Below are positions 24,827-32,105 of a stretch of 42,188 nucleotides of DNA, piece after piece (positions within the stretch are counted from its first letter, which is position 1; every line of letters starts with the position of its first letter). Under the pieces are notes generated by a model that had not been told where the DNA came from, ran no database searches, and worked only from the letters and a program-made list of their open reading frames with translations. Origin of the DNA: an uncultured Bacteroidales bacterium (GTDB lineage: Bacteria > Bacteroidota > Bacteroidia > Bacteroidales > F082). The position numbers and the translations under genes were made by a program. Where the stretch lies: contig CAJOEZ010000013.1 of the NCBI GenBank assembly GCA_905233685.1, positions 12,197 through 54,384 of the forward strand, read 5' to 3'.

Positions 24827-25024
24827 TCACTTACTTTCAGGAGCAGGTATTCCAAGCTGTTTGCAAATCCGTTTACACAGCATATCATCAATGTCGTTGT
24901 GTAATGGAACTATGGTCTTTGCACCTGTTTCTTTATTGCAGAACTGGGCATGACTTCCTTTTTGGCGGCCAGTAGCGAAGCACCCATTCTGGTTTAGGTG
25001 TTTGATAAATTTGCCTTTCTTCAT
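24827..25024 (-). CDS. hicA: HicA-type mRNA interferase toxin
   Basis: 65-residue toxin of a type II toxin-antitoxin pair; HicA has a double-stranded-RNA-binding fold and cleaves mRNA when free. I start at the ATG at 25024, which overlaps the hicB stop (ATGA), rather than the longer open frame to 25096. The sequence MKKGKFIKHLNQNGCFATGRQKGSHAQF contains the catalytic-type His25 in GSH, and the C-terminus has VPLHNDIDDML...ICKQLGI, as in the family. Overlap with the upstream antitoxin implies coupled translation. Confidence 0.88.
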   Translation of the reverse strand: MKKGKFIKHLNQNGCFATGRQKGSHAQFCNKETGAKTIVPLHNDIDDMLCKRICKQLGIPAPESK

Positions 25025-25242
25025 GCACAGACACGAATTTTGCGATGAAATACTTTTCTGTTGAGGTACATCTCGCGAAGGTCTTCGTTGCGACACTCAA
25101 TAGCCAACTCTATGGCCTCTTTCATGTTGGCCATAAGTTCATTCAATGTGTGTCCTTGGCTTAATGCTTCAGGAATTTGTTTGCATTGACCAATGTACAT
25201 CCCCGTTTCAGGATTCTTTTCGATGATGACGCTGTATTCCAT
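25021..25242 (-). CDS. hicB: HicB-type antitoxin (short form)
   Basis: 73-residue protein with the HicB RNase-H-like fold: the first strand YSVIIEKNPETGMYIGQCKQIPEALSQG, then a helix TLNELMANMKEAIELAIE. It would neutralise HicA. The C-terminal DNA-binding helix-turn-helix or ribbon-helix-helix of longer HicB proteins is missing; the protein stops after a short basic tail (KVFHRKIRV). Autorepression may therefore be weak or need another factor. The antitoxin gene comes first and overlaps the toxin gene by four bases. Confidence 0.86.
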   Translation of the reverse strand: MEYSVIIEKNPETGMYIGQCKQIPEALSQGHTLNELMANMKEAIELAIECRNEDLREMYLNRKVFHRKIRVCA

Positions 25243-25250
25243 TGTTTTCG

Positions 25251-25308
25251 TGTATTATTTTGATACTGCAAAAGTACACTTTATTTTCGAATTTGATGTA
25301 TTATTTTT
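25251..25308 (-). promoter_or_regulatory. hicBA promoter region with flanking direct repeats
   Basis: On the minus strand TACTTTTG (complement of 25269-25276) fits the -7 element, 26 bases before hicB. The 11-base sequence TGTATTATTTT occurs at 25251-25261 and again at 25297-25307, either side of the -7 element. The second copy covers the miaA stop codon. The repeats may be operator half-sites. Confidence 0.45.
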
Positions 25309-26317
25309 GGTGTGAATTAGCAAATCTGCTTATGTCATCCATTTCATCAGATGTAAGCCATCGATAGCTCGAATCCCGCCGCAGCCAAGTCATCTGTCGC
25401 TTGGCGTATTGCCGCGTGTGGATTTTGATTTGCTCCACGGCTTCAGCGAGGGTGTATTGGCCGTCGAAGTAGGCAAACAATTCTTTATAACCAACTGTGT
25501 TCAAGGCGTTTAGATGGCGTTTTGGATAAAGCGCTTTAGCTTCTTCCAACAGCCCTTGTTCCATCATCAAATCCACGCGCTTGTCGATGCGCTCTATGAG
25601 TTCCTGACGGTTCCAAAGGAGGGCGTATTTCACGATGTTGAAGTCACGTTGGGCTGTATGGTTTTGCCTGAATGAGGTAAAAGTTTTCCCCGTTTGGTAG
25701 CAGATTTCCAGGGCGCGTTGCAGGCGGCGCGGATTTTGTTGGTCCACGATGGCAAAATACTCTGGGTCAAGGCGTTGGACTTCATCGGCAAGGGCAGGAA
25801 TGCAGCCATCTTGAAGCAGTTTTTCCACTTTTTGGCGGATTTCTGGCTCCACGTCGGGCATCTCGTCGATGCCGTTGCAGACAGCGTCGATGAACAGGCC
25901 GGAGCCGCCAGTCAGGATCACGTTGTCGTGGGTTTTGAAAAGTTCGTCAAGCAATTGCAACACTTCGCGCTCGTAATCGGCCACATCATACTTGTCTTCT
26001 ACGCTGATATTGTGTATAAAATAATGCTTTACTTGAAGTAATTCTTCAGGTGTTGGAGCAGCCGTTCCAATGCTCATTTCCTTGTAGAATTGTCGGCTGT
26101 CTGCGGAGATGATGACGGTATTCAAAGCCTTGGCAAGCTGGATGGAGAAGGCGGTCTTGCCCGATGCGGTTGGGCCAGCTATGACAATTAGGGTCTTTTT
26201 TAATTCTGAATTCGGAATGCTGAATTCGGAATAACGCAAAGCGACGTTGGGTTTCACCTCTATTCCGCATTCCGCATTCATCATTCCGCATTTATATTTT
26301 GCTTGGTACTGGTCCAT
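25301..26317 (-). CDS. miaA: tRNA dimethylallyltransferase MiaA with repeat-derived N-terminus
   Basis: Transfers a dimethylallyl group to A37 of tRNAs reading UNN codons. The P-loop is GPTASGKT (48-55), followed by the substrate-site motif SADSRQFYKEMSIGTA, the LTGGSGLFIDAVCNG loop and the QNPRRLQRALE stretch; the C-terminal KIHTRQYAKRQMTWLR is intact. Normal family members start about five to eight residues before the P-loop strand. Here roughly 40 extra residues precede it, encoded by a dispersed palindromic repeat (26202-26293). The start is uncertain: ATG at 26317, which overlaps the cca end by 26 bases, or ATG at 26284, just after the cca stop. All ATG starts in this frame that include the P-loop translate the repeat. 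Confidence 0.93.
   Translation of the reverse strand: MDQYQAKYKCGMMNAECGIEVKPNVALRYSEFSIPNSELKKTLIVIAGPTASGKTAFSIQLAKALNTVIISADSRQFYKEMSIGTAAPTPEELLQVKHYFIHNISVEDKYDVADYEREVLQLLDELFKTHDNVILTGGSGLFIDAVCNGIDEMPDVEPEIRQKVEKLLQDGCIPALADEVQRLDPEYFAIVDQQNPRRLQRALEICYQTGKTFTSFRQNHTAQRDFNIVKYALLWNRQELIERIDKRVDLMMEQGLLEEAKALYPKRHLNALNTVGYKELFAYFDGQYTLAEAVEQIKIHTRQYAKRQMTWLRRDSSYRWLTSDEMDDISRFANSHQK
26202..26293. repeat. Palindromic dispersed repeat (GAATGCGGAAT / ATTCCGAATTC family) at the cca-miaA junction
   Basis: The left arm 26202-26234 reads AATTCTGAATTCGGAATG followed by CTGAATTCGGAATAA. The right arm 26261-26292 consists of ATTCCGCATTCCGC-type units. The arms are largely inverse complements. 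On the minus strand the repeat starts right at the cca stop codon and runs in frame into miaA. Confidence 0.65.
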
Positions 26318-27767
26318 TGTTAGCAACAAAAATCGGTTCTTGGATTTCCTTTACCACTTTGAGATTCAACTTCTTACCTTCCTCAATCATAAAGGCGTAG
26401 GCCTCGGCGAAGTTGTTCCCGATGACCCCGTCCAAGATGGCCTCGCGAATGGCGTTCTTAATGACACCCACCTCGCGGCTTTCTGGAATCCCAAAGGTTT
26501 CCATGATGGCAATACCATCGATGGGCGGCTGCCAGTTGCGCAGGTGGTCCTTGGCCTCGATTTCCTTGAGTTTTTCCTGCACAATCTCAAAATTGTGGTG
26601 GAATTTCTTCACCTTTTCCTCATTCTTCGAGGTGATGTCGGCGTGGCAGAGTAGCATCAGGTCGTCAATGTCGTCGCCGGCATCAAAGAGGAGTCGGCGC
26701 ACAGCAGAATCAGTGACAATGTCCTCGGCGAGCACAATGGGGCGCATGTGCAGTTGAACCATTTTCTGCACGTATTTCATCTTCTCGTTGAGGGGCAACT
26801 TCATGGCAGCGAAGATTTTAGGCACCATTTTGGAACCTTTGAACTCGTGCCCGTGGAAAGTCCAGCCCGTACCGTCTTCCCAACGTTTGGTTTGGGGCTT
26901 GGCGATGTCGTGCAACAATGCCGCCCAACGGAGCCACAAGTCGTCGCTCTTCTCGGCCACTTGATCGAGAACTTGAAGCGTATGTAAGAAATTGTCTTTG
27001 TGTCCTTTGCCTTGTATTACTTCAACTCCTTTGAGAAGTGCAACTTGAGGCAGAATCAGCTTCAGCAGACCGCTTTCGTCAAGCAGTTTGAAACCGATGG
27101 AAGGCCGTGGCGAGAGGATGATTTTGTTCAATTCCTCGGTGACGCGCTCCATCGACACGATTTTGATGCGATTTACGTTGTGCTTGATAGACGCAAACGA
27201 TTCAGGCTCAATGTAAAACCTCAGTTGCGAGGCAAACCTGATGGCGCGCATCATGCGGAGCGGGTCGTCGCTGTAGGTGATGTCGGGGTCGAGTGGGGTG
27301 CGCAGAGTCAGTTCCTCCATGTCAGCCAAGCCGTTGTAGCGGTCGATGAGGGTGCCAAAATCTTCTTGGTTGAGGCTGATAGCCAGCGCGTTAATGGTGA
27401 AGTCGCGGCGGCTGATATCATCTTCCAAAGTGCCGTTTTCCACCACGGGCTTGCGGCTGTTGCGGTCGTAGGATTCCTTTCTCGCACCCACAAATTCCAC
27501 TTCCATGCCGTCATAATGGATCATGGCCGTGCCAAAAGCGCCGTAGTACTTGACCTCCTTGTGGCCTGGCAGGTGAGAGGCCACTTTTTTGGCCAAAGCT
27601 ATGCCGCTGCCCACCGTCACCACGTCGATGTCGTTCGACGGGCGACGCAAAAGGATGTCGCGCACATAACCGCCAATGACATAGCTCTTGTAGCCCAACT
27701 CCATGCTGGAGTAGGCAATGACTTTGAAAATCGGGCTGCTGATATGTTTCTTGAAGTCGTAATCCAT
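26292..27767 (-). CDS. cca: CCA tRNA nucleotidyltransferase
   Basis: Adds or repairs the 3'-CCA of tRNAs; class II polymerase-beta superfamily. I use the ATG at 27767; an in-frame TTG at 27773 would overlap the clpC stop. 491 residues. The nucleotidyltransferase core has GGYVRDILL and the catalytic NDIDVV pair, then RKESYDRNSRKP and the DDISRRDFTINALA motif. A central RNA-binding region (DPLRMMRAIRFASQL) follows, and an HD-type domain (LHDIAKPQTKRW, FHGHEFKGSKM) occupies about 260-400. The ATG is two bases after the clpC stop, and the end overlaps the longer miaA start, so the order clpC-cca-miaA suggests one transcript. Confidence 0.95.
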   Translation of the reverse strand: MDYDFKKHISSPIFKVIAYSSMELGYKSYVIGGYVRDILLRRPSNDIDVVTVGSGIALAKKVASHLPGHKEVKYYGAFGTAMIHYDGMEVEFVGARKESYDRNSRKPVVENGTLEDDISRRDFTINALAISLNQEDFGTLIDRYNGLADMEELTLRTPLDPDITYSDDPLRMMRAIRFASQLRFYIEPESFASIKHNVNRIKIVSMERVTEELNKIILSPRPSIGFKLLDESGLLKLILPQVALLKGVEVIQGKGHKDNFLHTLQVLDQVAEKSDDLWLRWAALLHDIAKPQTKRWEDGTGWTFHGHEFKGSKMVPKIFAAMKLPLNEKMKYVQKMVQLHMRPIVLAEDIVTDSAVRRLLFDAGDDIDDLMLLCHADITSKNEEKVKKFHHNFEIVQEKLKEIEAKDHLRNWQPPIDGIAIMETFGIPESREVGVIKNAIREAILDGVIGNNFAEAYAFMIEEGKKLNLKVVKEIQEPIFVANNGPVPSKI

Positions 27768-27769
27768 TG

Positions 27770-30343
27770 TCAAACAGCCGCTTCTTCAAGGATTCTTTCT
27801 TTCTTCGGGACAACGTTCACGACGGTTTCCTCGCCGTTTTCGGCCAAGTCGATGGAAATCAGGTCGCCGATGTGCATTTCCGTGCCGATAATGGCATCGG
27901 CCAACACGTCCTCGACGTATTTCTGCACGGCACGTTTCAGCGGACGGGCGCCATATTGTTCGTCCCAGCCCTTCTCGGCGATGAAATCCTTGGCTTTTTC
28001 GGTGAGTTCGATGCGGTAGCCCATCTCTTCGACGCGCTTCACCACATGGCGAATCTCAATATCGATAATTTTGTGTATGTCTTTCTTCTCCAACGAATTG
28101 AACATCACCACGTCATCCACACGGTTGAGGAACTCTGGCGCAAAAGTGCGTTTCAAGGCGTTCTCGATGACGCTCTGCGAATACTCGTTCTTGGCGTTCA
28201 GCTTGGCTTGTGTGCCAAAGCCTACGCCTTGACCGAAGTCTTTCAACTGACGCGACCCGATGTTGGAAGTCATGATGATGATGGTATTCTTGAAATCGAC
28301 CTTACGGCCCAGACTGTCAGTGAGTTGTCCGTCGTCCATGACTTGCAGGAGCAGGTTGAACACGTCGGGGTGAGCCTTCTCGATTTCGTCAAGCAAAACG
28401 ATGGAGTAGGGCTTGCGGCGCACTTTCTCGGTCAGTTGGCCGCCCTCTTCGTAACCGACATATCCGGGAGGCGCACCGACGAGGCGCGAAACGGCGAATT
28501 TCTCCATGTACTCGCTCATGTCGATGCGAATCAGAGCGTCCTCAGAATCAAAGAGATACTTGGCCAAAACCTTCGCCAAATAGGTCTTACCGACACCCGT
28601 CGGGCCGAGGAAAATGAACGATCCGATGGGCTTGTTGGGGTCTTTCAGTCCGGCGCGGTTGCGGCGGATGGCTTTGGTCACCTTCTTGATGGCCTCGTCC
28701 TGCCCAATGACGGTGCCGGCCAGCTCGCTTTCCATGCTCATCAGCCGGTCGCCTTCGTTCTTGGCGATGCGCTGCACAGGCACGCCAGTCATCATGGCCA
28801 CCACCTCCGCAACGTTCTGTTCCGTAACGGTCTGGCGGTGGGCAACGGCATTGCTTTCCCATGCTTTCTTGGCCGTTTCGAGGCGGTCGAGGAGTTTCAC
28901 CTCCTCGTCGCGATACATTCCCGCTTCCTCGAATTTTTGTTCAGCGACGGCGGCTTTCTTGTCCTTGCGCACTTCCTCAAGGCGGCTTTCCAGCTCGGTG
29001 ATTTCGCTCGGCACGTCGATGTTCTTGATGTGGACACGCGCACCGGCCTCGTCCAAGGCATCGATGGCCTTGTCGGGCAGGTGGCGGTCGGTGAGGTAAC
29101 GGTCGGTGAGCTTCACGCAGGCCTCGATGGCCTCGGGCGTATATCGCACAAGGTGGTGATCCTCATAGCGCGGACGGATATTGTTCAGTATTTCAACGGT
29201 TTCCTCGGGCGTGGTCGGCTCGACGAGGATTTTCTGGAAGCGGCGTTCCAGTGCGCCGTCTTTCTCGATGTATTGGCGGTATTCGTCGAGCGTGGTGGAG
29301 CCGATGCATTGCAGCTCGCCCCGTGCCAGGGCGGGCTTGAACATGTTGCTGGCATCCAATGAGCCGTTGGCGTTGCCCGCGCCGACGAGCGTGTGGATTT
29401 CGTCGACGAAGAGGATGATGTCGCGGTTGTTTTCCAATTCCTTGAGGATGGCCTTGATGCGTTCCTCAAACTGGCCGCGATACTTCGTGCCCGCCACAAT
29501 GGATCCGATGTCGAGCATGACGACACGCTTGTTGAACAAGGTGCGCGGCACGCGGTGCTGCACGATGCGGATGGCCAAGCCCTCGGCGATAGCCGACTTG
29601 CCCACGCCGGGTTCACCTATTAATATAGGGTTGTTCTTCTTTCGGCGGCTGAGGATTTGGGCGATGCGTTCCAGCTCGCGCTCGCGGCCTACGATGGGGT
29701 CCAAGCGGTTCTCTTCGGCGGCCTTGGTGAGGTCGCGCCCGAAATTGTCCAAAACAGGTGTCTTGCTCTTTATGTTGCTGGTTTTCTTGGGCTTTTCCTG
29801 CATACGGATGTCGTCCAAGAGGTTGTCGTCGTTCTCGTCGTCGTAAACGCTGCCCTGCGGCGCATTCAGGTCCTCCTTCGGTTCGGCGGGGTTGTTTTTG
29901 CCCATCTCGGCGTTGTAGCGAATCAGTTCGGCCTTGAAATTGTCGTAGCTGATTCCCTCAAACTCAAGGTTTTGGGAGATGATGTTGTTCTTTTCGTGCA
30001 AGATGGCCAACATGAGGTGTTCGGAGCGCACGATGTCGGAGCGGAACTCCTTGGCGATAATGTAGGTGAACTTCAGCACGCGCTCAGCCTGCTTGGTGAG
30101 CGGCAGGGCGAGGTTGTTGTTAGGGTAGGGGTTGGCCGTTTTCACCGAGGCTTCGAGCTTCTTGGTGAAGACTTCCATGTTGAGGTTCAGGTTTTCCAGC
30201 ATCTTGATGGCCGCACTGCCGCCTTCGAGCAACATGCCCAAAAAAAGGTGTTCCAATCCGACGTATGCGTTGCCAAGTCGTTTCGCTTCCTCGTGGCTGA
30301 GTGACAAAATGTCACGAACACGGGGTGAAAATTTTGCGTCCAT
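27770..30343 (-). CDS. clpC: Clp protease ATP-binding subunit ClpC
   Basis: AAA+ unfoldase that feeds substrates to ClpP. 857 residues. It begins with the Clp N-terminal double repeat ([33 protein letters not shown]). The first AAA domain has GEPGVGKSA and the [21 protein letters not shown] block. A UVR-type coiled segment ([20 protein letters not shown]) occupies the middle. The second AAA domain has GPTGVGKTY, a [14 protein letters not shown]alker B and the GYVGYEEGG pore loop. The UVR segment places it in the ClpC group rather than ClpA or ClpB. A -7 element lies 74 bases upstream. cca follows two bases after the stop. Confidence 0.96.
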   Translation of the reverse strand: MDAKFSPRVRDILSLSHEEAKRLGNAYVGLEHLFLGMLLEGGSAAIKMLENLNLNMEVFTKKLEASVKTANPYPNNNLALPLTKQAERVLKFTYIIAKEFRSDIVRSEHLMLAILHEKNNIISQNLEFEGISYDNFKAELIRYNAEMGKNNPAEPKEDLNAPQGSVYDDENDDNLLDDIRMQEKPKKTSNIKSKTPVLDNFGRDLTKAAEENRLDPIVGRERELERIAQILSRRKKNNPILIGEPGVGKSAIAEGLAIRIVQHRVPRTLFNKRVVMLDIGSIVAGTKYRGQFEERIKAILKELENNRDIILFVDEIHTLVGAGNANGSLDASNMFKPALARGELQCIGSTTLDEYRQYIEKDGALERRFQKILVEPTTPEETVEILNNIRPRYEDHHLVRYTPEAIEACVKLTDRYLTDRHLPDKAIDALDEAGARVHIKNIDVPSEITELESRLEEVRKDKKAAVAEQKFEEAGMYRDEEVKLLDRLETAKKAWESNAVAHRQTVTEQNVAEVVAMMTGVPVQRIAKNEGDRLMSMESELAGTVIGQDEAIKKVTKAIRRNRAGLKDPNKPIGSFIFLGPTGVGKTYLAKVLAKYLFDSEDALIRIDMSEYMEKFAVSRLVGAPPGYVGYEEGGQLTEKVRRKPYSIVLLDEIEKAHPDVFNLLLQVMDDGQLTDSLGRKVDFKNTIIIMTSNIGSRQLKDFGQGVGFGTQAKLNAKNEYSQSVIENALKRTFAPEFLNRVDDVVMFNSLEKKDIHKIIDIEIRHVVKRVEEMGYRIELTEKAKDFIAEKGWDEQYGARPLKRAVQKYVEDVLADAIIGTEMHIGDLISIDLAENGEETVVNVVPKKERILEEAAV

Positions 30344-30417
30344 ATTCTTTTATTCCTTTGTTTTTCAATAATTTATGTAAAAACCAAGATTTCGCTACGC
30401 CAGCATTTCCGGCGGCG

Positions 30418-30425
30418 CAAAGTTA
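30418..30425 (-). promoter_or_regulatory. Predicted -7 element of clpC
   Basis: TAACTTTG on the minus strand (complement of 30418-30425) fits TAnnTTTG, 74 bases before the clpC ATG. No -33 TTTG at normal distance. No CtsR or HrcA-type inverted repeat is visible in the leader. Confidence 0.45.
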
Positions 30426-30454
30426 CGAACAAAAACCGAGCCGCGCCACTTTTT

Positions 30455-31771
30455 TCATTGTATCCATTTCCAAAACCACTCAGCCAACGGCGACGGGCAG
30501 CTCAGCAGGTTGCCATTGTATTGAAGATTGAGGAATGAAAAGCGGACACGGTTTCGCGGGTGGTATTCTTGGTCATAAACGGTGATGCTTCGCCCGCTGA
30601 CGCAGTTTTCCGCTTTGACCTCCATAGGGATGATTTCCTCCTTCCATTGCATAAGGAACTCGATTTCTGCCTTGCTGTCGGGAGACCAATAAAAAGGAGT
30701 CTGCCCTTCCGTCAAGGCCAACAACGACTGCAATACGGCATTCTCGGCCATTGCACCCTTAAACTCCGTGTAGTTGGCCGCCGTGTCGGTAATGATGCCG
30801 GCAGGGAGGTTGGCCAAACGTCGCAACAGGCCGCAGTCGCAGGCGTAGACCTTAAAAGCATCCGGATCCTCGTATGCCTTGAGCGGCATTCTGGGCTTGC
30901 TCACGTTGTTGATGCGGTAAATCATGCCTGCATCCTCAAGCCAGAGCAGCGCGTCCTCATAATCCTTTGACCGTGCGCCCGTTTTTACCACCTTATAGAT
31001 GAATTTCCTGTTTTGCTTGCCTAACTGCGAGGGAAGCGAGTGCCAAATGGCATGGATGCGCGGAATCTCGCGAGGCTCGGCGTACTTGGCAAAGTCAAGT
31101 TCGTAAAGGTCGAGAATGCCTTGCAAGATGCGATCCAAGGCCGACATTCCACGGTTTTCCAACATGGCCACCGCAGCGTCAGGCATACCGCCGCTGACCA
31201 TATAGCGACGGTATTCTGTCTTCAGCTTGTTCAAGACGATTTCGGGAAGATGCCTCGGAGTGTCGAGCTCTTCCACAAAAGCAAAAGTTTTCTCGTCGCT
31301 GGCACGCAAGAATTCCTTGAACGAAACAGGGAACATCCTGACGATTTCCACCTTGCCGACGGGCACCGTCATATGCCGCTTCTTGACGGCCACGCCGAGC
31401 ATCGAGCCAGCTGCAATGATATGGAAATCAGGTGCTTCCTCGTAGAAATACTTCAAGCTGTTGAACGCTTCCTCACATTCCTGTATCTCATCGAAAACTA
31501 TCAGGGTTTGGCCAGCGACAAGCGGCACGTCACTATACATGGACAGTTCCTTGAGGATACGTCGCGGGTCTTTCGACACCTGAAATGCGGCCTTGACCTC
31601 CGGCTGGCGGTCGAAGTCGAACTTGGCGCAATGCTCGAAACATTCCTTTCCAAAGGTCTCCATGGCCCAGGTCTTCCCGATTTGCCGGGCACCTTCCAAA
31701 AGGATGGGTTTGCGATGCGGGTCATCTTTCCATCGCTTGAAAATGTCGATAATGTCTCTTTTGATAATCAT
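30455..31771 (-). CDS. AAA ATPase with DUF4143 domain
   Basis: 438-residue member of a large prokaryotic family of stand-alone ATPases. It has Walker A GARQIGKT (27-34), Walker B LIVFDEIQE (90-98), a sensor stretch HIIAAGSMLGVAV, and a C-terminal DUF4143 half with a restriction-endonuclease-like YWSPDSKAEIEFLMQ...IPMEVKAE motif (about 370-400). The D-(E)xK pattern in that motif hints at a nuclease-type fold, but activity is unproven in this family. The genes are often accessory and scattered by transfer; biological role unknown. It has its own promoter upstream (31835-31842) and is 111 bases before clpC on the same strand. Confidence 0.9.
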   Translation of the reverse strand: MIIKRDIIDIFKRWKDDPHRKPILLEGARQIGKTWAMETFGKECFEHCAKFDFDRQPEVKAAFQVSKDPRRILKELSMYSDVPLVAGQTLIVFDEIQECEEAFNSLKYFYEEAPDFHIIAAGSMLGVAVKKRHMTVPVGKVEIVRMFPVSFKEFLRASDEKTFAFVEELDTPRHLPEIVLNKLKTEYRRYMVSGGMPDAAVAMLENRGMSALDRILQGILDLYELDFAKYAEPREIPRIHAIWHSLPSQLGKQNRKFIYKVVKTGARSKDYEDALLWLEDAGMIYRINNVSKPRMPLKAYEDPDAFKVYACDCGLLRRLANLPAGIITDTAANYTEFKGAMAENAVLQSLLALTEGQTPFYWSPDSKAEIEFLMQWKEEIIPMEVKAENCVSGRSITVYDQEYHPRNRVRFSFLNLQYNGNLLSCPSPLAEWFWKWIQ

Positions 31772-31834
31772 GGCTTTTACACTAATAACTGCCGATTAAT
31801 GTAACTTTCATACACTTTTCGGCACTTGTCGGTG

Positions 31835-31842
31835 CAAAAGTA
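31835..31842 (-). promoter_or_regulatory. Predicted -7 element of the DUF4143 ATPase gene
   Basis: TACTTTTG on the minus strand fits TAnnTTTG, 63 bases before the ATG. Confidence 0.45.
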
Positions 31843-31889
31843 TATAATTTTTGTCAATTAAATAATGAAAATCTGAAAAAACATTGTCA

Positions 31890-31914
31890 CCTATTCCTTT
31901 TTTCCCTAATTTTG
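31890..31914 (+). promoter_or_regulatory. Predicted promoter of the T9SS repeat protein
   Basis: TAATTTTG (31907-31914) fits TAnnTTTG, with an ATTG about 20 bases upstream in the -33 position. The ATG at 32024 lies 110 bases downstream. Confidence 0.5.
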
Positions 31915-32023
31915 CCACCCATTACGGCGCGAAACCGACTTGGCCTGAAAACTGCAACGGCAAGGGATTCCGCCATTAAAGTTGAAAAATATAATTAACA
32001 AAATAACCAATAAAAACAAAAAA

Positions 32024-32053
32024 ATGAAAAGATTTTTACAAATGGGGGGGGGG
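32024..32053 (+). repeat. Ten-G tract interrupting the signal peptide of the T9SS protein
   Basis: An ATG at 32024 in a typical AT-rich start context opens MKRFLQMGGG and then meets TAA at 32054 directly after ten consecutive G (32044-32053). Removing one G (nine) or adding two (twelve) joins it to the downstream frame as MKRFLQMGGGKNHLPLLRKR..., which supplies the missing signal-peptide n-region. As written, the gene is out of frame. Confidence 0.8.
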
Positions 32054-32105
32054 TAAAAATCACCTGCCTCTCTTAAGGAAACGGACACTCGCGACACTCG
32101 CGGCA

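Noticed and set aside
24711..25300. Search for a diversity-generating retroelement template repeat or reverse transcriptase beside the lectin-like gene
   Set aside because: None present; the segment is filled by a terminator, hicA and hicB. Any such element must be elsewhere in the genome.
27767..29362. Long open frame on the plus strand (531 codons) opposite clpC
   Set aside because: It is a shadow of clpC, which has complete family motifs and a promoter; the antisense product has no recognisable domain.
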